DNA of 64,000 nt, taken from contig VNWV01000007.1 in NCBI GenBank assembly GCA_009801085.1, positions 310,001 to 374,000 of the forward strand, read 5' to 3'. The translations under genes were made by a program, and so were the position numbers. This document shows, piece by piece, positions 10,617 to 22,610 of the stretch (position 1 is its first letter; the number at the start of each line of letters is the position of its first letter). The DNA comes from Lasiodiplodia sp. COLG20. Its lineage: Eukaryota; Ascomycota; Dothideomycetes; Botryosphaeriales; Botryosphaeriaceae. A model generated the notes under the pieces. It was not told where the DNA came from, did no database searches, and saw only the letters and a program-made list of their open reading frames with translations.

Positions 10617-12344
10617 TTACCGAACAACTTTATCAACGGATCTCGCCAGCGTCTCCACGTTGGTCTCAGTCAATCCGGCAACATTGATGCGTCCGGTAGT
10701 AGGGAAGTGGATATGATCCTCTGAAGCCATTCGTTCCACTTGAGCAGGAGTAAGGGCGAGTAGGCTACCATCATTAGCATCCAAGTTTGATGGGGGGGTA
10801 GCTAAACTTACGAAAACAGCCCGGTTTCTTCAAGGATGTGGTCCCAATTGCCTGGTGTCTTCAAACCATCCAGTTAGCTCAATGAAGCGGCGTCGCATGC
10901 ACCAAACTCACCTTCAGCTCCTCTGTGAGCCACCAGTGCAAATTCTTCCTGTTCTTCTGCAACCGCTCCCTCATAACTCTCAGGTTGTCCAGCCTACAAA
11001 GACCGTCAGCATCTCCTGTATGAAGCAACAAAGAAGAAAACATACCACTCATCCCAAAACTCCTCCATCACAATCTTCGCCAACGTCGCCGCATACCTCG
11101 GCGGGCTCGCCCACGTCCACCGCGCAAAGCTCCGCAGCTGATCGCCCGCCCTGACCGCAACCTCCTTACTCCCCGCAACAACGTGCAGCACGCCGACCCT
11201 CTCCCCATACAACCCCAAATTCTTCGAAAAGCTCTGCGCCACGACCACCTGCAACCCGCGCCTCACAAACTCGCGAATCGGCCACGCATCCTCCTCCAAC
11301 CCGGCGCCGAACCCCTGATACGCGATATCAAAAAACGGCAAGTGGCCCTTCCGCTCGAGCGCCTCGGCGACCTGGATCCACTGCGCGTGCGAGAGGTCGC
11401 GGCCGGTCGGGTTGTGGCAGACGGCCTGCAGCACGAAGACGGAGCGGGGCGGCGCGTCGGCGGCGGCGCGCAGCAGGCTGTCGAAGGCGACGTTCTTGGT
11501 CGCGTAGTCGTAGTGCGGGTAGAAGGTCGGCGCCAGCTGCGTGTAGGTGAAGAGCGGCTCGTAGTTGGGCCAGGCGGGTGCGCCGACGTAGGCGGATGGC
11601 GGCGCCGCGGAGGGGTCGGGCCGGAAGAAGTGCGAGCTGAAGACCGCGCCCAGGTGGCAGGCGCCCGTGCCCGCGATGGTTTGGATGCTGGCGACCTGGT
11701 GGTGGTGGGGAGTGGATCAATAAGTGGGTCGGGAGATTGACGGTGGCAAGGCTTAGCGGGATGGAAGATGGGGTGGGATGAAGAGTGGGATGAGAGAAGA
11801 AGACTTGGTGAAGCAACAGGACGGAGAACTCAGGAAATGGTTTGACCTCTAGAAGACTGAAAGGGTAGAGTGAAAGAGAATATGAGGGAAATGCGCAGTG
11901 TTTACTTTTTCAGCCTTCAGGACTTCGCTATCCTTGCCGAAAATGACTTCAGCCGCTTTCTTGAGGAACGCCGGATCACCGGTATTGAAACCGTACTTTC
12001 TACTCGTCAATTGAATAGTCCCATTTGCGGAGGCTCTGTTTACTGACGTTGTGATCAACAGGCTGAGCTGCCAAGATCTTCTTTGCCTGTCGTTGAAGAA
12101 TTCGTCAGCACCCCCGGATTTGTTCAACTGACGTCTGATTCATTGCATGTCGAGGTCCCACCTTGTGAATTACAGGCAACTCATAGTATTTACCCTGCTC
12201 GTCTTTGTAGACACCAGCGCCCAAGTCCACTTTACCGGGAGTCTTGTCCGCAGTCAGACGTATTTTCAGGTCCCACATGATGTCCGGGGCTACATCAGCA
12301 GGGACGTTAGGGAACACCTCCGCTTTCTCGCTTATTGAGCCCAT
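10617..12344 (-). CDS. aspartate aminotransferase, probably cytosolic
   Basis: Seven exons: 12344-12162, 12086-12048, 11995-11906, 11695-11046, 10993-10912, 10858-10812 and 10764-10617. Their phases all agree and they give 412 residues, the usual size. The PLP enzyme interconverts aspartate/2-oxoglutarate and oxaloacetate/glutamate. Class I landmarks are visible: CHNPTG with Asn ~199, FFDIAYQGF with Asp ~227 and Tyr ~230, SFSKNLGLYGERVG with the PLP-binding Lys ~262, and the substrate-binding GRINVAGL near the C-terminus. The protein starts MGSISEKAEVFPNVPADVAP, with no mitochondrial presequence, pointing to the cytosolic isoform. Intron 3 (210 nt) is much longer than the other five (47-75 nt). 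The start is the ATG at 12344; a TTG two codons upstream is not credible. Confidence 0.95.
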
Positions 12345-13216
12345 TGTCAATGTATGCTTCTTTGGTATGAGATGCGGATAGAGAAAGTAAAAGAGAACGG
12401 CAAATCAAGGAGTGCAGGGAGAGAGGGGATGATAAGTTTAAGTAGACAAACGTCGCGTCTATTTTGGTGCATAATGCGTGCTTTTTCGTCTTGACTCGGG
12501 ACCTGATAGCGAAAGTGGTGGTGGAGGGGGGTGGACGCTCGGTTGCGTGCTCTCTGCGCCGGATGAGCACTCCACTCGGCAACCTATTGCAACAGCCGAG
12601 CAACTGACACCGGCTAACCTGAATAGGTAAGAGTGTATGCAATTGCAAATCAAGACCCTGACATTGCTAAGTAGTACAGCGTACATACTTCAGTGGCCCA
12701 CATATTTTCAATCGACTGGATTCGCTGTGTCGTTGCTGATGCGGGGTTGCTGTGGGGGAGAGTTCCTTTGAAATACAGCAAGCTAAGAAGCACAGATTTC
12801 TGCAACATAACACGTGAACAAGGCCAGACAATCATGACAGCGTAGAGATATTCGCCATCGGGATGGAAAGTTTCGAGCCTTTCAATATTGAGCAGCATGG
12901 CGGCAGGCACTCCTTATCGATAGCCCATTGCGCTACGTTTACTACCATCTGTTTATTTCCCGATTAGGTTTAGTGTAGTTGCTGCGCTGGGCGATGGCTA
13001 TAAATATTTATCGACGCAGAGCCGGGGAACGAAAGATTGTTGAAAAAAGGAGTTGAAACAACGGGCACACCACGCTTGAACGGGGGAGTAAAAGGACCAG
13101 GGAAAAATACTGCGGAAGAGGATCGGCTTCATAAAGCATTCTTGAGATAGTGTGTATTAAAACAGATTAGCCACCCTGCCTTGTTTGAGACCCTTTGATC
13201 TTACAATTCAGGCATT
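12345..13216. other. intergenic upstream of aspartate aminotransferase
   Basis: This 872 bp interval includes a pyrimidine/purine-biased stretch at about 12400-12560 close to the aminotransferase start, consistent with a CT-rich fungal core promoter. No further gene was seen. Confidence 0.5.
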
Positions 13217-15126
13217 TCACGGCTTTTTGAGAAATGGTCTGAGAGACTCCACACCAAGATGAGCCCTGTTGCCTCGTACTCTGTTGGTCGCAGCAGCTCC
13301 CCTTCCAGCGCCCGGCCTCCTCCCAGCACTGAGTGATAGCGAAAAGCTCTTTTCTCCCTGGAAGCAGGAGAGCGGCATGACTTCACTGTCGTACGTCACA
13401 ATCATGACTTTAACTACAGTGTTCGTGTCCGAGCCCATGAGCCTCTGCCAGCAATCCGAAAGCTCTTTCACTGCTCCTGCAAGTTGATCCTGTGCTTCCA
13501 GTAAAATGAAAAGTCGAGGGATCTCCGAGACAACGGATACGAACAGCTTTTGCCATTGCTCCGCAGTGGTACAGTCTTGGAACATCGACTCACTCAGCTT
13601 CGAGGCCTCTGCAAATTTGTCGGCGTTCTGACTCAGGATTTGCGTGATGAGTGACTTGAGGATATCTGTGGCCGTCGTCATTGTCTTGCCCCCATCTGAA
13701 TCTGCGTTGAAGATCCAAATGACTTGGTGATCTTCCGATTGGGCAACTTGGATCAAATCCACCACAAAGTCTCTTGCATCGTTCTTGGCTATTACAGAGC
13801 CGTTGATTGAAACGATTGACGAGTCTGGCTCCGAAGCCCATGCTTGTAATGCACTGGATTTCCAAGCCGATGATGTCTCTCCGGAACGTCTCGATCGGCG
13901 CAGATTTCTCAGAAGAATGCCATCTTCGAGTGCTTTCTCTGGACATGTAATGCTGGATTGGAGGTATTTTCGCACGCTCTCGAGTTTGAAAATTGTTGGT
14001 GGACCTGAGTTGCCAAGCGCCGACGGTTGAACTCCATTCATGCCGGCGGCGAAGTTGCCTGCCATTATGATCAGTCATCGTCTCAGATTCCACGAAAGAG
14101 GAACATACCAATCCCCATTTTCATAGACAGTGTCAACATCTGCAACGTTGCATCATGGATCTCCTTTGTCCTGCTGGAGTTTTCCATTATTTCGAGGTGC
14201 ATGTCTCGCATCTCCATATGCATATGCCTTGTTTCCGTGAGCATAGCAAGGTTTGACAGGTTCCGCAAGGCTTCCACGTGCTTCTTGACGTTGCTGATCA
14301 CATCTTCAAATTCAAGCTGCCACGGCTTTGTGATTGCAAGTACCATATTTGCCAGCTTATGGCGCTTGTACCAGCGCGTTGCTTTGATACAAAACGCCAA
14401 TATCTGGGTGTATAGGCTCGCAATCTCGTCTTGAGTCTGCTTGTTTGGGTGAATTGTTGCTCGAACCTCGATCTCAGACAGTAACGAGCCAATTTCGGAA
14501 AAGGCGTGGGCTATATTGGCGGATAACTCCTTGTAGTTCAGCGTAACCTACATGCTCCACAATTTTCTTAGCATATCACTTTCACACCCACGCGAAAGGC
14601 GTGACTCACGACAAAAACGAATTTGAGGGCACCCCACGCGAGCGACACATACTCCGGGTGGTGTTGGACAAGAACATCCAAGATATTGCTGTAATACACG
14701 ATCCGCGTCGATGCCACACTCCAGATGTTGTTTGCTTTGGAAACCCAGCCTCGATTAGGTTTTGGTGTAGGCTCGTATCTGCGCTTGGCTTCCATGACAG
14801 AATCCAAGATATCCTGTGCCGAAGACTTGCCCTGGAGCCAAAGAGGAATTTTCTTCTGGTCATTTCTGAGTTCTTTGTTGCAAAATTCTATCGCTTCATT
14901 GAATGCTTGTGCGATGATGGAACCACCCCTACATGTATTTAGGTCTGGTAATAATGATATGATTGGAGGAAGCTTACTCATCGGCCGAGTTTCCAGCTCC
15001 ATAAAGCTTTGCGAGACTCTCATCGATTGTCGGGATAGACTGATTATGGAAACTTGTTTTGACGGCGTAAGCCGTTGTCTGCCTTGGTAGCAAGGCTGAT
15101 GAGGGCGAGGTAGCTGCTGCCGCCAT
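13217..15126 (-). CDS. DUF7708 domain protein, NLR-like C-terminal half
   Basis: Four exons (15126-14978, 14928-14610, 14547-14109, 14058-13217) give 582 residues, with 49, 62 and 50 nt introns. Residues ~60-160 carry the DUF7708 signature, including VLVQHHPEYVSLAWGALKFV. This domain often sits at the N-terminus of fungal NACHT/ankyrin or WD proteins. A helical, Met/His-rich middle follows (~210-300), then a Rossmann-like C-terminal part with SIVSINGS, VIWIFN and FILLEAQDQL strand patterns. ADSDGGKT (~421-428) formally fits [AG]x4GK[ST], but it lies where relatives seem variable, so a working P-loop is doubtful. No repeat domain (ankyrin, WD, TPR) follows; the protein simply ends. It is transcribed away from the AAA ATPase across a 541 bp gap. 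A role in non-self recognition is possible but unproven. Confidence 0.8.
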
Positions 15127-15667
15127 ATTTTCTTGGAATTAGCTGAGTTAATCTCTGCATTTAAAGTTTTTAAGCTGATTGATTGAGCGAAGATCGTAAC
15201 TGATAATGCGCAATAGAGCAAATGGACATCGGGATCTTAATTACCGGGATGAGGTAGATATTTTGAGCACATTGGGATTGAGGCGCAGCTGATGGCACTG
15301 TGGGGCAGTGTAAGGTGTCAGCCTTGCCGTGTAAAAGCCCAAATGAGCTTCCGCGAAAGTGTGGTTGCACGAAGATCTGATACGTTGCCTTCCCTGCTCT
15401 GTAAGCCTCGCATATGCTTTGTTGTCATCAAAGCCACTGCCGATCTCTTCAGCTGCTAACGTGGCGCGTACTGTTAGGATGTTGTTGATCGAGCAGACTT
15501 CGTTGCCTGATACCAGAACGAACCACACGAATGAACCCACGTGAATTCAGCCATGTTTTGGCCCCCAACCACTAAGCATCAAGATGCAGCTATAAACGTG
15601 AAACATATAATCAGTCTTGCGCACATTGTCTTTTGAGGAAGGCTTACCGTACCTCTTTCTTTTGCCC
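15127..15667. promoter_or_regulatory. shared divergent promoter region, DUF7708 / AAA ATPase
   Basis: The 541 bp between two start codons on opposite strands must carry both promoters. No canonical TATA box is placed convincingly for either side. No gene was seen inside; the open frames present are antisense or lack any motif. Confidence 0.5.
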
Positions 15668-18635
15668 ATGGATTCGAGCGAAGACAATCCAAAGCCCTTG
15701 AGCTTTCCCCGACCCTCGGACCTCACTCAACATGACTCGACGTCCGCCTTGGAAGTGACAACAACCATATCGCAAGATCGTTCGGAGGAATTTGATTTGG
15801 TGACTAGTGTGAAGATAGCAGAAGGTGATTCGTACATGTACGACAGCATTACACAACGCTAACAATTAACAGACAACGAGCAGGGTGCTATTAAGACTCT
15901 ACGGACCACTACCGTAGCTGATAAAGACCATATTGATCCTACAAAAGGTACTTAGCTTCTTTTGACATCCGCGAAAACAAATAATAATTATTACTGTAAT
16001 AAACCAGGGGCAGAATCGGACCAAGCAAATTCAGATTCCGAGAAACCAAACGAATCAGACTCAGACTTGGAGGAAGAAGATCCTATACACAGCAACTCTG
16101 CAGCCAGGGAGGACGTTACACCGGTAGAGGATGCTGTGTCAGGCTTGCCAAACAATGGAGAGAGAAAGGCATCATCAACTTTGAGCACCGGGGAAATCCC
16201 CGCAGCTTCGGCGGCGGAGCTGTACGGCGATGTTCCCCATTCTCAAATCTTCCAATGTTTGCTCACGTCGATCTCCAAATTGGAACTGGAGAGACGAGCT
16301 TTGGAACAGCAGTTGACGAAAGCTTCGGAGCCGAAATCCACTGCTATCACCGAGGACTCCCACAACGCTTTAGAAAAGCCACAGGAAGCTACAAATGGCC
16401 CAACTACTTATATCTCGGAAGTATTCCATCGTGTGCATGATATTAAGGGATACGGATGTTTCAGAGACGTTCCCAGAAAATTCAAGGGCGACACAGACAG
16501 TGACTCTCTTCGAGGTCGAGATGAAATCGAAAACATGTCGAAGTATATGGAGCGCCACGAATCAACCGCCTTTGCCATCGTTTACGAATATCGAGCTAGC
16601 GATTATACCGGAAGACGAGCAGGCGTAGTTTCTGGAAGGATGATCCAAGATGGTCCACTTGCAAAAAGTCACAGGCTATACATTCAGCTTGCATGGCAGA
16701 CCAGAGACGCCATCAAAGCTATCATTGCTGCGCATCCCGAAGAGTTCAAAGGATGTACTATGGAGAGAAGTATTCCGCACCCGATATACCCACCGTACTC
16801 GATGTTCTATCTCCACAACCAGGCTTTCCTTAGGCTCCACGGTTGTTCTGGATTGGAAGAGAAAGACAGAAATCGGATCAAGCTTCTCTGCGATTGGTTT
16901 GAGGAAAATTGGAGATCGGATTGGGATGAAGCAAACGCTCTTCTTGACAGGGGAAAAATCAACGGAAAACATTACGGCAAGCTTTTCAGACCGGATGACA
17001 TTTGGATCAACAAAGATGACGACGGATCAATCACAGCCTACAAATTGGAACCATACCCCTGGGCTGATGCCTCAGGGAAGAAAGTAGAAGCTATTGGATT
17101 GCATTTCAACGGATCATTTGTCCAGCAGCAGTGGTATCTTCGGACATATGACAAGGATCATGAAATCCCAGATGGTAAAGAAGGAGTAGATATCACTTCT
17201 CTCTCAACATACCCCATACGTTTCGCCGGGAGTGGGACATACGAAAAACTAGTCTCCCGAGGCGAGAAGTTTTGGCAATGCCGAAAGAAGAAGTTAATCT
17301 CTTTCCAAGAGGCCGGGGATCCTACCGACGTAAGTAAACCATGTAATATGAAATGGAAGTTCGGTTGTGAAATACTAAAACTTCATCAGGGGGAGATTCG
17401 TTACATTGTGGACTACTCTATGTTCAAACGCATGCATCCAAACAACGCCATTTTCAAGTTGAATGGGGATCACTTAGGCGACGAGGCTATGAACGCAAAG
17501 ACTCCCCCGGATGATGACTTTCTCGCCCTACTCCCATCTCGCATTCATGCATTCAGCTTGCATAGGAAGCACTGGGGTGAGTGTTCCGGTTCTTTATTGA
17601 ACCCCCCAAAAAGTCTTTGTTAACAGTAGACCAGTGAAACTTCCTGTTGAGCGCATCACGAATGTCACATGGAATAAAGATGCGTTTGAGAGGCTAGAGG
17701 CCCCACCAAAAACAAAGGAAATGCTTCAAGCCATGGTAGCTGCGCAAACAAGTGACACAACCACGAACACAGACCTTATTGCTGGGAAAGGAAACGGTCT
17801 GCTTATCTTGCTCCATGGACCGCCGGGAACGGGGAAAACACTTACAGCTGAGAGTATAGCGGACATGGAAGAGAAGCCTCTGTATAGGGTGACGTGTGCG
17901 GATATAGGAATGGAGCCTGAAAGCGTGGAGAAAGTGAGACCTTCTATTCATTCTTTGGCGACTTATAATGGCTGACTTGAAAAGTACCTTCAAGTGATTT
18001 TTGAGATCGGAACTGCTTGGGGATGTGGTACGTTTTGATCCATTCATCCATGAGATCAAGCCATGCTGACTTGAGTACAGTCATCCTCATCGATGAAGCC
18101 GATGTATTCATCGAGGAGAGGAATTTTGCTGACATGAAGAGAAACGCCCTCATTTCAGGTCTCATCCTCTCATAACGCCGCGCATTTTGAGCACTTTACT
18201 GACGGAATTGCAGTGTTCCTGCGTGCCATCGAGTATTTCAATGGGATCCTTATACTGACAACCAACCGCGTTGGTACGTTTGACGCGGCCTTCAAGTCTC
18301 GCATCCAGCTGGCACTCCGTTATCGGCCCCTGGACCAAGACCAGCGCAGGCGGATATGGAGTAATTTCTTCCGAATGCTGCGGAATACCAAGGAGCGCGT
18401 TGACGTGGATGACTTGGAGATGAACGTTGAGAAGTTGGCCCGAATCGACATGAACGGTAGGCAAATTCGAAACACCGTCACCACGGCGCGGCATCTTGCA
18501 AAATTCAGGAAAGAAAGAATGGTTTATGGCCATGTTCAGGACGCGGTCGAAACGGTGACGGATTTTGACAAATACCTGGATACGATCAGGGGCGTACCTG
18601 AAGAGAGATGGGCCCGCGAAGACAAGCTGAGATAG
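15668..18635 (+). CDS. AAA ATPase with DUF7025-type N-terminal region
   Basis: Eight exons: 15668-15824, 15873-15947, 16008-17329, 17390-17576, 17635-17933, 17985-18027, 18081-18158 and 18214-18635. They give 860 residues, and all introns are 48-60 nt. The N-terminal ~160 residues are acidic and disordered. A short coiled coil follows (LLTSISKLELERRALEQQ), then a DUF7025-like region (~200-560). The AAA core has Walker A GPPGTGKT at 642-649, Walker B CVILIDEAD (Asp ~699, Glu ~700), sensor-1 ILILTTNRVG, and an Arg-bearing FKSRIQLALRY segment. This single-AAA architecture is abundant in Pezizomycotina and is usually annotated only as an AAA family ATPase; its substrate is unknown. Intact catalytic motifs suggest an active remodelling ATPase. 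It is head to head with the DUF7708 gene and convergent with the alpha/beta hydrolase. The 18-base exon junctions around the Walker B region were checked by phase. Confidence 0.93.
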
Positions 18636-18863
18636 TAAGGAAAGATTGGGGCACTTTTTCTTTTACGTAGCAACTTTTCTACTTGAGGCTTCGCCACGGA
18701 GCAAGGCGTCTCGGTTTTGGCAGTGAAAATTTACTCCTTCTCAATGAGTTTACCATGCAAGGAGAATGATCCAGAAGGATTAACTGACACTTTTCATCTT
18801 GAGATATTATTGATTAAGTGGGGTCTAGCTACAGAACAGACCTCGTTTCAATCATCCTCGCTT
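18636..18863. other. convergent intergenic
   Basis: A 228 bp spacer between the AAA ATPase stop and the hydrolase stop. It is AT-rich and nothing further was seen. Confidence 0.55.
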
Positions 18864-19688
18864 TCATTTAGGCAACAAACATTGCGCCGCGAGCCAAGAC
18901 TGCAGCCCTTTATGGAAAGTCTCGGAACCTTGCTGATGCAGCCAGTGCCCCTCCGCAATAAGCTCCACCCGATCCGTAGCCTCATCAACACCAATCTCAT
19001 GCTCCAAATCCACCTTGACCTGATCCGCACACGCCACGAACCTCGGCGCCTTCCTTCCCTTCATATAAACAACCGCATTCTCCCTCCTCCCAATACTGCC
19101 CTCCTTCCCATACAGCTCCTTGATCACCGCACTAACGACATGCGGCCTGTTCCCCCAGGTCCGGTGCCGATGCCACGCCTTCAGCCACGCAGGCGTGGCG
19201 TCGGTGTAGAAGTTCTGCTCGAAGAATCCAGCGGCCAGTGCGGGTGAGTCCGGAGATTCCATCTGCGCGGCGAAGGGGTCCAGCGCCGCGCCGGGCAGGT
19301 AGTAGACGGGGTCGACGAGGACGAGGGCGCGGACGAGGTGCGGGTGGCGCACGGCCAGGGCCGAGGCGATGACGGTGCCCAGGCTGTGGCCCATAACAAT
19401 AGCCGGCTGCGCGACGCCGAGGTGGGCGAGCAGGGCGGCCGCGTCGTCGGCGAGGGCCTCGGGACTGTAGGATGTGGTGTCGGCATGAGGCGGGGGGATC
19501 GCGGAACGCCCGTGGCCGCGGTGATCAATGGCGATGGTCTGGAAGCCGAGCCCCAGCAGGAACGGCTGCTGCCAGCTCCAGTCCAGGTGGTCGCAGGTCC
19601 AGCCGTGGAGGAGGAGGATCGGCGCCCCCGTGCCTTCGACGACGTAGAAGAGGTCCGACCCACCGTGGGTGAAGTATGCTGCCGTCAT
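18864..19688 (-). CDS. alpha/beta hydrolase
   Basis: A single uninterrupted frame of 274 residues starting at the ATG MTAAYFTHGG. Alpha/beta-hydrolase landmarks are in order: the oxyanion-hole LLLHGW (~26-31), IDHRGHGRS (~54-61), the nucleophile elbow MGHSLG with Ser102, an acid candidate in the VLVDPVYYLPG region or later (CADQVKVD), and the catalytic His248 in EGHWLHQQ. There is no signal peptide or PTS1, so it is probably cytosolic. The sequence is closest in style to broad hydrolase/epoxide-hydrolase-like annotations, and the substrate cannot be inferred. It shows strong GC third-position use and no introns, unlike its neighbours. Confidence 0.92.
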   Translation of the reverse strand: MTAAYFTHGGSDLFYVVEGTGAPILLLHGWTCDHLDWSWQQPFLLGLGFQTIAIDHRGHGRSAIPPPHADTTSYSPEALADDAAALLAHLGVAQPAIVMGHSLGTVIASALAVRHPHLVRALVLVDPVYYLPGAALDPFAAQMESPDSPALAAGFFEQNFYTDATPAWLKAWHRHRTWGNRPHVVSAVIKELYGKEGSIGRRENAVVYMKGRKAPRFVACADQVKVDLEHEIGVDEATDRVELIAEGHWLHQQGSETFHKGLQSWLAAQCLLPK

Positions 19689-20594
19689 GGTGCTGATAGG
19701 GTGATTCCGAGAAAAGGGGAGCGGAGGCGAGCACGACGGTGGTAGCGGAGGTGCAGCATGTTGAAGATGTTACGTTTTCTGGGTTGGCGTGAGCCGCGTG
19801 GAATGTGGAGCTGGCTAGTCAGTCCGTATAGCCGTTGCCAAGCAATGAGTGGAGCCTGGGTGCATCTGGAGACCGGCACGGGCATGCTGTTCTGGCTTTG
19901 GGGCCCAAACTCGGGCTTCCCACAGATGTAAATGGCTACTATTACTCAATATAAGCATGCAGAATTGCCAATGTCCATACTTCATGCCAATTTTGAGATT
20001 GACTAGAGATGGTGAGGAAGGCGTGGTGGTGAGACAAAGTACCTGCCTGACTCGCGATTTCATGCTCGGCCGACAGAAAAAAAAAAAAGATGATTAAACC
20101 CGCACACTCGGAGACGCCACCAACGTTGTGAAGGAGGAGGATCCTGCTAGTGTGAGAAACCAGGGGGATTGCCCAAAGATTGTGGGATGAGGCAAGTGAT
20201 ATCGTAATATCTGCCGAGTGGACAGATGAGGCCCTCTTTCGGGAATCCCCCTATTGGTTGAACATTATTCGTACACCGATACTATGTCACGGCTCTTCCC
20301 TGACCTCTGCCGACGTAACAGCGGAGGCTAGCCATTCCCGACTATGGCGCGACAGTTAGTGGCACCACGGACGCCGTCCGTGAAGACTTACTACTGTCTG
20401 GGGAGCCGAGAACGTGGCCTGCAGATCGCCGTTGAGATTTACATAGCGGCCCTCCTCGCATTTAGTGCCCATGATCTTCAATTTGGCTTTTCATTCCCCT
20501 GTAAAACAGCGCCGCTTGTCTTGTCCCGAGGAACGGGATAGCATCTTGGACCGGCGCCCAGAAACATTTCCCTGTATAGGGATACAGGGTCGCC
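19689..20594. other. divergent intergenic between hydrolase and CFEM receptor
   Basis: This 906 bp interval contains both promoters. A 12-base A run occurs near 20080-20091. No coding frame is supported. Confidence 0.5.
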
Positions 20595-22194
20595 ATGAAA
20601 ATGGTCTGGGCTCTGCCCATCGCCATTGCCTTGCTTTCCCCACATGCGCATGCTACCGAGTCTCTGACTGACTTGGAGCTTCCTACGTGTGCCGTAAGTA
20701 TCCATATTCCCTGACGGTTTCTCCGCTTACTGGTTAAGAGCCCAGTCGCGTTGCCTCGACGATACTCTCAACCTGTCTTTATGCCCAAACGAGGATGACT
20801 CTTGTCTTTGCAATAACAAAGCATTCGATCGACAATTCGACGCGTGCCTGGATGCCAACTGCTTGGCGCGAGATTACTTCGGTGCGATCAACGGAGATCT
20901 TGAATTCAAGGAACCAGCTGACAGCTTGATAGCGGCAAAGAATCTGACAGACACTGCATGTGGATTCGAGATTAGAGACAAGAGGTCCGTTGTGATCTGG
21001 GTTGCTGGCGTGGGTGCAACATTGGCTTATTTGGCCATTGCACTACGGCTGTACACTCGATACTTCATCAACCTGGGCGGGCTTAATTGGGACGATTGGT
21101 CTACCATTGTCACCGCAGCATTCTTGGCCCCTTTGACAGCCGGTGCCATTCTTCGTAAGTCTTCTTCGGCCATACTCAAAAATGACGTGTGCCCTGACTG
21201 CAGTCATTTAGTTGCCAAGAACGGCCTCGGAAAAGACACATGGACTTTGCCTCTACGAAGCATCACGGAGACGCTTTGGGTATGCTCATATATGGCTGGC
21301 ACAGCAGCCGCTGACCGGTACTTCAGATATTCTACGTCCAGGAACACCTCTACATCATCTGCACCGTCCTCGTGAAACTCTCCCTCCTTCTGTTTTACCT
21401 ACGCATCTTTCCTGATGCTACTTTCCGCAAGATCGTATGGGCGACACTCGCCTTTGCGCTCTGCTTCGGTTTCAGCGCACTTTTCGCTTTCGCATTCCAG
21501 TGCTCTCCCGTCAAACACGCATGGCATGTTTGGGACGAGGAGCATCCGGGAACATGCGTAAATATCAACGCGCTTGTACTGACGGCTGCGGCGCTGAACA
21601 CGTGTGCTGACTTCTGGATCATCGTGCTTCCCATTCCGGGCGTCGTAAAGCTACAGTCATCCCTCCGCATGAAGCTACAGGTTATCCCTATGTTTTGCAC
21701 GGGCTTTTTGTAAGTTCAGACTTGATGACAAAATTTTCGAGACACTGGTCTGACCGTAGAAGCATTACTGGAGTTAGCATTTACCGTGCGGTGATGCTTA
21801 CGGAATTTGCCAAAACGAGAAACCCCACATGTACGTCTACTTCGCACTCCTCAATCCATTTATCTCCAGCCGCCTCCTAACGCAAAACATAGGGGATTAT
21901 TGCGACGGTGGCTACTGGTCGATTATTGAGGTGGATGTGGGCATCATCTGCACATGCATGCCCGCCATCCGCAAGCTCCTTGGCCAGGTCATCCCAAAAG
22001 TGTTCGGGTCCACGCACAAAGCCACCGCCGACGACCCCTCCAAGACTGCCGGTCACAGCTCACAAACACCGAGGGATCTACGATCTTTTAAGGGGTCAGG
22101 GGCGTCGGGAGGGGAGAGTTTCGTTCAGCTGATTGATATCGAGTCGAGGTCAGCCGTGAGCCACGAGCACGATGGTGATGTTGGGCATGGTTGA
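20595..22194 (+). CDS. CFEM-domain seven-transmembrane receptor, Pth11-like
   Basis: Six exons (20595-20693, 20746-21154, 21212-21279, 21327-21709, 21760-21830, 21893-22194) give 443 residues. A signal peptide (MKMVWALPIAIALLSPHAHA) precedes a CFEM domain. Choosing the CCCAG acceptor at 20745 gives the family's C-x3-C spacing (CASRC). Further Cys follow in SLC, DSC, LC, AC, NC and TACG, making eight. Hydrophobic helices begin at VVIWVAGVGATLAYLAIAL and continue as a seven-TM fungal rhodopsin-like domain with the LNWDDW and YVQEHLYII patterns. A Ser/Thr-rich ~90-residue cytoplasmic tail ends the protein. Members sense surfaces or host cues in some pathogens, Magnaporthe Pth11 being the type case; the ligand here is unknown. 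It is convergent with the NmrA-like gene. Confidence 0.93.
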
Positions 22195-22610
22195 TGTGCC
22201 TGTCAGTAAGCTTGACGCAGTTGAGGAACGGCAGTACAGCATCAGCGTAAGTCAGATGGCCAAATTGAAATTTTGAGTTCTGAGATATTCTTGTGAAATG
22301 TTATTGCCCTGCTGCCTACTGGCTGTGCTACCTTGAATGTGTGTTTTCATACCTTGACGGCTTGGTCTGTTCTTCTTATGGCGCTAAATAAGCATTTATG
22401 TCAATCATTAAGCTCTCACTAAAGCGATGGTCCCATTCAAGCTTAGCGGAAACCTTTTCTACAGAGCAATCAAAATTCACGCCGGCATTGCGTCACATCA
22501 CTTTTCCTTTGCCAGCCATTTTTATCAGAACACGCAATTCTCATGTAACGAAAGCCGAAATTCAATTCAAACTAAGACCAGGCCGGCCGCTATTATTTCA
22601 TCCCTCACTC
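22195..22610. other. convergent intergenic
   Basis: A 416 bp spacer between two stop codons. It is AT-rich relative to the genes and no further feature was seen. Confidence 0.55.

Noticed and set aside
20694..20745. Nearer acceptors (TTAAG, TTAAGAG) in the CFEM gene
   Set aside because: They give the wrong frame; only CCCAG gives CFEM cysteine spacing.
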